Source of the DNA: Microbacterium oryzae
Lineage (GTDB): Bacteria; Actinomycetota; Actinomycetes; Actinomycetales; Microbacteriaceae
Reading direction: 5' to 3'
NCBI RefSeq assembly: GCF_009735645.1
Contig: NZ_CP032550.1
Coordinates: 2,728,001-2,792,000, forward strand
Length of the DNA: 64,000 nucleotides
The stretch's first letter is position 1. Each line of letters starts with the position of its first letter. The notes under the pieces are model-generated. The model saw nothing but the letters and a program-made list of their open reading frames with translations. It was not told where the DNA came from and ran no database searches. Positions 60,029 through 64,000 of the stretch are shown in pieces. Both the position numbers and the translations under genes were made by a program.

Positions 60029-60128
60029 TTGGTCAGAGGTTCGAGATCTGCTCTCGGTAGCCGGCGCGACAGACGTAGACGAGCTGATCGCGATGCTGCA
60101 CGAGTACCTGGACCGACCTCTAAGCTGA
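60012..60128 (+). CDS. Possible 38-residue small protein, unknown
   Basis: An ATG frame (also a start at 60021) reads MLTWSEVRDLLSVAGATD..., ending in DRPLS with a TGA at 60126. It looks helical and amphipathic and ends 4 nt before the GAF gene. It overlaps the N-terminal codons of the HTH gene on the other strand and has no good ribosome site, so support is weak. Confidence 0.35.
   Translation: MGLMLTWSEVRDLLSVAGATDVDELIAMLHEYLDRPLS
60121..60126 (+). promoter_or_regulatory. -10 hexamer TAAGCT, possible leaderless start of GAF gene
   Basis: TAAGCT ends exactly 6 nt before the ATG at 60133, as in the core genes. Confidence 0.45.
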
Positions 60129-60132
60129 CGGA

Positions 60133-60969
60133 ATGCTGAGAGCTATCGTCGGGCTGTTCGAGCGCGCCTGGCTGCATCTCGTGACCGTGGCTGCGACGAT
60201 CTTCCTCGGACTCAGTCCGCTCCATTTGGATGGCCTGCGCCACTGGGGAGCGCACCACCAGCTCGGCAACTGGGTCATCGGAGACTGGGCTGCCGGGGTG
60301 TGGCTCGGATTCCTGGGGCTGTGCTCCATGGCGGGCGTGTTCCTCGGCGTCGCGCGGTACGAGAAGGCGAGCCGCGGGGTGCAGGCCGAGCTCATGATCG
60401 CGCTACGGACTTCTCTGATTCCTGTGGCCGAACGCTTCATCAAGCTTCGCCGGCCAGTCAACGCAGACAAGTTCGAAGACGTCGTCACCGAGTTGACGAC
60501 CCGGTGCGTGCTGTTCGCGAAGAAGGACGGTGACCGGTGCGATGCGAACGTGTACCAGCTGTCGGGGGACCGCCTGATCCGCGTGAACCGCGCTGCTGAC
60601 ACCGCGCGCGATGAGTTCGTGAAGTCGCGAAAGACCACCCCTCGGGCAGTCGAGGAGAGTCATGTCGTGGACCGCGTGAAGTCTGGTGAGCTCGCCATCT
60701 GTGAGGACGTGCAGTCCGCGGACAGCCGGGCGACGTTGAAGCTCGCTGACGGTGAGCGCAACTACCGCTCGTTCATCGCCGTACCGATCCTTCGCAGCGA
60801 TAGAAGCGTCTACGGGATGATCTCGCTGAACAGTCAGAAGAAGAACGGTCTCAGCGACGTGCACTTGCAGTACCTCAACAACGTCGCGCGTCTCATCGCC
60901 GCGCTTGATTCTGTGAATACTTCATCCAATAATGCCAACAACGCTTCTGTCCGACAGAATGGAAGCTAG
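60133..60969 (+). CDS. Membrane-anchored GAF domain protein
   Basis: The 278-residue protein has two membrane helices (about 14-33 and 51-72), a charged linker, and a C-terminal GAF-like domain (about 100-265) with CVLFAKKDGDRCDANVYQL, RNYRSFIAVPILRSDRSVYGMISLNS near 215-240 and a final helix LQYLNNVARLIAALDSV. GAF domains bind small ligands such as nucleotides or tetrapyrroles. No output enzyme is attached. It is followed 11 bp later by a 55-residue gene and a strong terminator. A membrane sensor role in an accessory element is inference. Confidence 0.78.
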   Translation: MLRAIVGLFERAWLHLVTVAATIFLGLSPLHLDGLRHWGAHHQLGNWVIGDWAAGVWLGFLGLCSMAGVFLGVARYEKASRGVQAELMIALRTSLIPVAERFIKLRRPVNADKFEDVVTELTTRCVLFAKKDGDRCDANVYQLSGDRLIRVNRAADTARDEFVKSRKTTPRAVEESHVVDRVKSGELAICEDVQSADSRATLKLADGERNYRSFIAVPILRSDRSVYGMISLNSQKKNGLSDVHLQYLNNVARLIAALDSVNTSSNNANNASVRQNGS

Positions 60970-60980
60970 GAGGCAAGCAG

Positions 60981-61148
60981 ATGACTGCAGGACGCTACAC
61001 CGCCGCTGACATCGCTCGTTACAACGAGCTCGAGCGTGAGTTTGAGATCATCCGCGCCGAGGAAGAGCGGCGCGTGAGTGAGAACCCCTGGGGCCGACTG
61101 CGCACCGGAGTGCGACGCATCGGCTTCCAGCCCAACCCCCAGAACTAG
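60981..61148 (+). CDS. 55-residue basic/acidic small protein, unknown
   Basis: MTAGRYTAADIARYNELERE... with an acidic helix (LEREFEIIRAEEERR) and a basic tail (WGRLRTGVRRIGFQPNP). Strong AGGAGG at 60968-60973, 7 nt before the ATG, and a 14-bp terminator stem follows, so it is very likely translated. It is 11 bp after the GAF gene and probably cotranscribed. Not recognised. Confidence 0.7.
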   Translation: MTAGRYTAADIARYNELEREFEIIRAEEERRVSENPWGRLRTGVRRIGFQPNPQN

Positions 61149-61157
61149 AACAACGGA

Positions 61158-61190
61158 AGAAGCCCCCGACCACGCGGGTCGGGGGCTTCT
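61158..61190. terminator. Terminator after 55-residue gene
   Basis: AGAAGCCCCCGACC (61158-61171) pairs with GGTCGGGGGCTTCT (61177-61190), a perfect 14-bp stem with loop ACGCG, followed by CTG. Confidence 0.85.
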
Positions 61191-61217
61191 CTGTGGACGC
61201 TTAGCGGCTGGGCGGCG

Positions 61218-61391
61218 TCAGTCGGAGTCCTTCTCGATCGTGACGACGAGCCTCGCTGCCACGGCGAAGACCTTCCGGTCCGTGTTGTCGACGAAAACGA
61301 AGTACTCCCCGTCCTGCCTGAATGACTTCGCCTCGATCGTCTTGTACAGGCTCGCGCCGCTGATCTCGTCGTTGATCTTGAACTTGGCCAT
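61218..61391 (-). CDS. 57-residue small protein, unknown
   Basis: MAKFKINDEISGASLYKTIE... on the minus strand reads as an alternating, beta-rich domain (EYFVFVDNTDRKVFAVAARL) ending TIEKDSD. AAGGA lies 6 nt before the ATG at 61391, so it is probably expressed. The pattern looks like a small phage or plasmid protein, but no family is recognised. A palindrome with an A/T run lies just upstream. Confidence 0.65.
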   Translation of the reverse strand: MAKFKINDEISGASLYKTIEAKSFRQDGEYFVFVDNTDRKVFAVAARLVVTIEKDSD

Positions 61392-61431
61392 CTTCGTTCC
61401 TTCTGTTGGGGGTGTGACGGGTCACGGTGAT

Positions 61432-61465
61432 GCTTCCAGCGACCTCAGACACCGTGAGAAAAAAA
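61432..61465 (-). promoter_or_regulatory. Palindrome and A/T tract upstream of small gene
   Basis: TCACGGTG (61432-61439) and CACCGTGA (61450-61457) are inverted, and GAAAAAAA follows at 61458-61465. On the minus strand the T tract is upstream, so this is a promoter/operator rather than a terminator. Confidence 0.5.
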
Positions 61466-61610
61466 TGTCAGGGAGGGACACCGCCAAGCCCCCGAGGTCC
61501 GGAAGGGCTCGGCGAGGGGGGACCGTGCCCTGGGTGGCTGTGCTGGTTCCTCTGTGTGTGAAAGCCGACAGGCCCCGGAGGTCCGGCTGTGTGCTGCTTG
61601 GGGGACCGGG

Positions 61611-61646
61611 CGTGGGGCTCTGCGGTGTCGTGTGCAGAGCCCCACG
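61611..61646 (-). terminator. Terminator of the minus-strand accessory operon
   Basis: CGTGGGGCTCTGC (61611-61623) pairs with GCAGAGCCCCACG (61634-61646), 6 nt past the stop at 61652. Confidence 0.8.
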
Positions 61647-61651
61647 CTGTG

Positions 61652-62440
61652 TCACTTGATGGCGCCGCCGGTGAGGTAGTTGATGCGGGCTGCTCGGTCC
61701 TCTTCGGCGGGGCGGGCTGCTCGTTCCTCTCGCTCGCGTGCGAGTCGTTCGGTGCGCGCGTTGATGGTGTCTCGGCTGATGGCGAGGTCGAGGGTGACGC
61801 CTTCCACGGTCATCTGCCATCCGTCCTTCGATCGGCGTACGCGCTCCCACGTGTCGACGTCGGGGTCAGCCCAGCGGGTGGCGTACTCGGGGTTGGGGCC
61901 AGCGAAGTGGGTGAGGCCGTTGAGTCCGGTCCACCCGTTGTCGATGACGCGGACGATGCGGCGTGCTTCCTTCGCGTCCTGGTGAGCCTGTACGGCGACG
62001 GGGCCGAGCTGGAAGATCGCGGTGGTGTCGTCGATGTTCGTCTTCCCGAGGATGTTGAACGACTTGCGGAGGGTCTTGCCGGCGTCGTCGAACGCTTTCT
62101 TGAACCGCTTGAGGATGTCGTCCTGAACGTCGGCGACGGCTCGGACTGCTCGGTTCTCGACGGCGTTGAGCGCTGCGTACTCGAGGTCCCCGCCTTCGAG
62201 GAGCACGTTGGTGAGGACGGCGCGGAACACTTCGCGGTCTTCGGCCGGGTCGCGTCCATCGAGGACGGCATCCGCCCAGGTGCTCGCCATCGCGGCGTAA
62301 CCGTGGTTGCGGTACTTGCGGACTTCCTCGCGGATGCGGTCGGATTCGTCCTCGGCGTTGGTGATCGCCTCGGGGATGGTGTCGCCGGTGGCCTTGAGGG
62401 CGTTGACGACGAACGTCAGGTTCGGGTTTCGCATGTTCAT
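61652..62440 (-). CDS. 262-residue accessory protein, unknown
   Basis: Starts MNMRNPNLTFVVNALKATGD. The first half is helical and charged (VRKYRNHGYAAMASTWADAVLDG, LKRFKKAFDDAGKTLRKSFN); the second half has YATRWADPDVDTWERVRRSKDGWQMTVEG and a long Arg/Glu helix near the end. No catalytic motif, signal peptide or membrane helix is seen. It is the last gene of a run of five minus-strand genes. Its length and neighbours suggest phage or integrative-element cargo, but the function is unknown. Confidence 0.7.
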   Translation of the reverse strand: MNMRNPNLTFVVNALKATGDTIPEAITNAEDESDRIREEVRKYRNHGYAAMASTWADAVLDGRDPAEDREVFRAVLTNVLLEGGDLEYAALNAVENRAVRAVADVQDDILKRFKKAFDDAGKTLRKSFNILGKTNIDDTTAIFQLGPVAVQAHQDAKEARRIVRVIDNGWTGLNGLTHFAGPNPEYATRWADPDVDTWERVRRSKDGWQMTVEGVTLDLAISRDTINARTERLAREREERAARPAEEDRAARINYLTGGAIK

Positions 62441-62450
62441 GAGGTGCCTT

Positions 62451-62723
62451 TCAGTCGAAGGTGTCGAGGGGGTGGGAGGGTTCGTTGAACAGCTCGTTGA
62501 CGTAGGTCGCGAACCGCTGCTCGCTGCTCGAGCCCGGGGAGACGTACTGACCTTCCCGGCGTGCGACGTTGCCCTTGGTGAGGTCGCGGGGCGGTTCGAG
62601 GTAATCCGCCTGCGCGAGGAGGGTGGTCTCGTCGGTGCCGGTGAGGAGGAGGTCGCGGTCTTCGTCGCTGATGCCGCGTTCGGCGGCGAGCTTGTCTCGG
62701 AACGCGAAGTGGTCGTCGGTCAT
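62451..62723 (-). CDS. 90-residue accessory protein, unknown
   Basis: MTDDHFAFRDKLAAERGISD... is acidic, with DRDLLLTGTDETTLLAQADYL and a Ser/Gly-rich stretch before the C-terminus. AAAGGAA lies 5 nt upstream of the ATG at 62723, which overlaps the stop of the upstream gene by 4 bp. It ends 10 bp before the next gene. No domain recognised. Confidence 0.65.
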   Translation of the reverse strand: MTDDHFAFRDKLAAERGISDEDRDLLLTGTDETTLLAQADYLEPPRDLTKGNVARREGQYVSPGSSSEQRFATYVNELFNEPSHPLDTFD

Positions 62724-62950
62724 GGTTGTTCCTTTCGTCGGGCTCGAATGGTGATCTGTGAGGAGCGGGCGTGGACGGAGACGTCCCACCCGTTGACGAG
62801 CAGGAAGCCGAGGTCTCGGACGCCGCGGGGTGAGAGGAAACCGGATCGGTAGGTCCACTGGTTCTCGCCGGTCTGCTCTTCGGAGTCCGCCCACGGTGGG
62901 CGGCCCAGCCCGAGGGCCTGCAGTTGGATTACGGGGGTGTTGTCGGGCAT
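62720..62950 (-). CDS. 76-residue accessory protein, unknown
   Basis: MPDNTPVIQLQALGLGRPPW..., with WTYRSGFLSPRGVRDLGFLLVNGWDVSVHARS and a basic tail. It ends with a 4-bp ATGA overlap into the 90-residue gene and starts 8 bp after the gene at 62959, so it is coupled to both. No recognised family. Confidence 0.62.
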   Translation of the reverse strand: MPDNTPVIQLQALGLGRPPWADSEEQTGENQWTYRSGFLSPRGVRDLGFLLVNGWDVSVHARSSQITIRARRKEQP

Positions 62951-62958
62951 GGGGTCTC

Positions 62959-63351
62959 CTAGCCGCCGTGCGCGCGCATGGCAGGGTCTGCGGGGGAACC
63001 GTCCGGGTGCGGGCGATTCGAGTCGTCTGGGTCGACGCTGCGGAGCAGTTGTCCCAGTGCGCCAGGCTCGGAAATCGGCGCGAGATGGAACGTCGGCCAG
63101 GATGCGATTTCCGCGTTGCTCACGATCACGTTGGCCGGCTCGGTGGTGGTTCCGAGGTGCAGCGGGTTCCCTTCGAGGCTGATCGCCGTGTCGTTGAGGA
63201 TCAGAACGGGCGCAGCGCCCTCAAGGGGAGCGAATGCAGCGCGAGCAGAAAGCCCGGACGTCGGCGCGATCGTCATCGAGCCTTGGACGACCTCCTGGCC
63301 CTTGTAGAGGACACCGTCCTCTATGCCGCGAACGAGGTGCCAGTACCTCAT
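62959..63351 (-). CDS. 130-residue accessory protein, unknown
   Basis: MRYWHLVRGIEDGVLYKGQE..., beta-rich to about residue 100 (VLILNDTAISLEGNPLHLG, TTTEPANVIVSNAEIASWP), then a Pro/Asp-rich tail. The ATG overlaps the stop of the 203-residue gene by 4 bp. The fold may be a small barrel or hydrolase-inhibitor-like domain; no assignment is justified. Confidence 0.65.
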   Translation of the reverse strand: MRYWHLVRGIEDGVLYKGQEVVQGSMTIAPTSGLSARAAFAPLEGAAPVLILNDTAISLEGNPLHLGTTTEPANVIVSNAEIASWPTFHLAPISEPGALGQLLRSVDPDDSNRPHPDGSPADPAMRAHGG

Positions 63352-63959
63352 CGCGCTGGCTCCTCGGTCTTGAACCACAAGCTTCGCTGGGGCTTTCTGC
63401 GGGCTGTGAGGTGACCGAACCCCTGCTCCATGTAGTGACGCCGTTCGGGGCTGTCGGGTAGCTCCTGCACAGTGACGCCCATGTTCGGGAGGGTCGCGAC
63501 CGGTCCATGGTCGAAGACCACCAGCCACGACGGGTCGATGATCCACTCCCACCCGTTGATGACCGCGAGCACTCGCTCAGCGGGAACGACGGCTGAGAAC
63601 AGGCGAGCGTTGGGATGCTTGACGAGGGCGCTGCTGCCACCCTTTGCGAAGCAGTCGACGAGGTCGCCGACGTTCGCTGACCAGAACATCGAAGCCTCGC
63701 GTCCGGGGTCGCACACCCGGAACAGCCGCACGGAGACGCGTGGACGTGACTCGGAGAAGTCAACCATTCCCAGCATCGTCGGCTCGCCGTCGAGGTCTGC
63801 GAATGCCCCTATGACCGCAGAGAAGAACCCGATTTCGCGAAACTCGCCCACCCATGCGCTGGTATCGCGGAGGTCGGTGGGGCTCGCCTTCTGGTGGCGC
63901 GTGACCTGTAATGCGAGGTTGATGGCTGATCGTTCACGGCTGGTCAGATGCTCGAACAT
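63348..63959 (-). CDS. 203-residue accessory protein, unknown
   Basis: MFEHLTSRERSAINLALQVT..., starting with a helical segment and continuing in a mixed alpha/beta domain (GFFSAVIGAFADLDGEPTML, RVSVRLFRVCDPGREAS, WEWIIDPSWLVVFDH). GAGAGGA lies 6 nt upstream of the ATG at 63959. It is the first visible gene of the minus-strand run, though more may lie beyond the window. No domain recognised. Confidence 0.68.
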   Translation of the reverse strand: MFEHLTSRERSAINLALQVTRHQKASPTDLRDTSAWVGEFREIGFFSAVIGAFADLDGEPTMLGMVDFSESRPRVSVRLFRVCDPGREASMFWSANVGDLVDCFAKGGSSALVKHPNARLFSAVVPAERVLAVINGWEWIIDPSWLVVFDHGPVATLPNMGVTVQELPDSPERRHYMEQGFGHLTARRKPQRSLWFKTEEPAR

Positions 63960-64000
63960 GCGAAGTCCTCTCTTTCGTACTCCTCCGCGCCTGCAGTGCG

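Noticed and set aside
60300..60533. Second gene inside the GAF gene
   Set aside because: A different-frame open stretch with arginine-rich shadow sequence and no ribosome site.

Overview
The window is a high-GC chromosomal segment of an actinobacterium, most likely Microbacteriaceae (Microbacterium-like). The evidence is strong G/C third-position bias, many GTG starts, F420-dependent LLM oxidoreductases, a complete-looking menaquinone gene set, an ABC sugar importer with no ATPase gene beside it, and the proC / small HTH / bS22 grouping known from Actinobacteria. These are inferences from gene content; no database search was possible.

Layout. 1-7.2 kb: DUF4287 edge fragment, LLM oxidoreductase, CDF metal transporter, proC, a KtrA/KtrB potassium system, ArsR regulator, HTH protein, the 32-residue ribosomal protein bS22, rhodanese, glutaredoxin-like and Dabb proteins. 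7.2-7.6 kb: a 73-bp tandem repeat array. 7.6-16.4 kb: aspS, DedA, a histidine phosphatase and a system II cytochrome c maturation operon (TlpA-CcdA-ResB-CcsB), then an acyltransferase. 16.4-21.8 kb: glycosyltransferase and a fructose PTS operon (DeoR regulator, 1-phosphofructokinase, EIIABC). 21.8-26.1 kb: LacI-controlled isomerase/dehydrogenase pair, arginase-family protein, a short DUF1905-like gene. 26.1-32.3 kb: YhgE/Pip-type exporter protein and an MMPL transporter under a TetR regulator with two palindromic operators. 32.3-49 kb: menaquinone genes (menC, menB, menE, menA, menD, menF, menG, a polyprenyl diphosphate synthase) interleaved with PPK2, glycerate kinase, an alditol-oxidase-like flavoprotein and a ferredoxin-NADP reductase-like enzyme. 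49-55.9 kb: maltose-type locus (LacI, GH13 glucosidase, binding protein, two permeases) with two matching operators. 56-59.4 kb: DEAD-box helicase, a small membrane protein, an acetylxylan-esterase-like hydrolase. 59.45-64 kb: a block of small, mostly unrecognised genes with a Cro/CI-type regulator and a membrane GAF protein, lower in GC, that looks like the start of an integrated element.

A recurring feature is promoter architecture. More than a dozen genes have a TAnnnT-type -10 hexamer ending 6-7 nt before the start codon and no Shine-Dalgarno, which predicts leaderless mRNAs. Genes inside operons instead have GGAGG-type sites or 4-bp ATGA overlaps. The least explained material is the 59.5-64 kb block, followed by the MMPL protein with a decayed ABC-like C-terminal domain, the heptad-repeat YhgE protein, and several intergenic repeat families.
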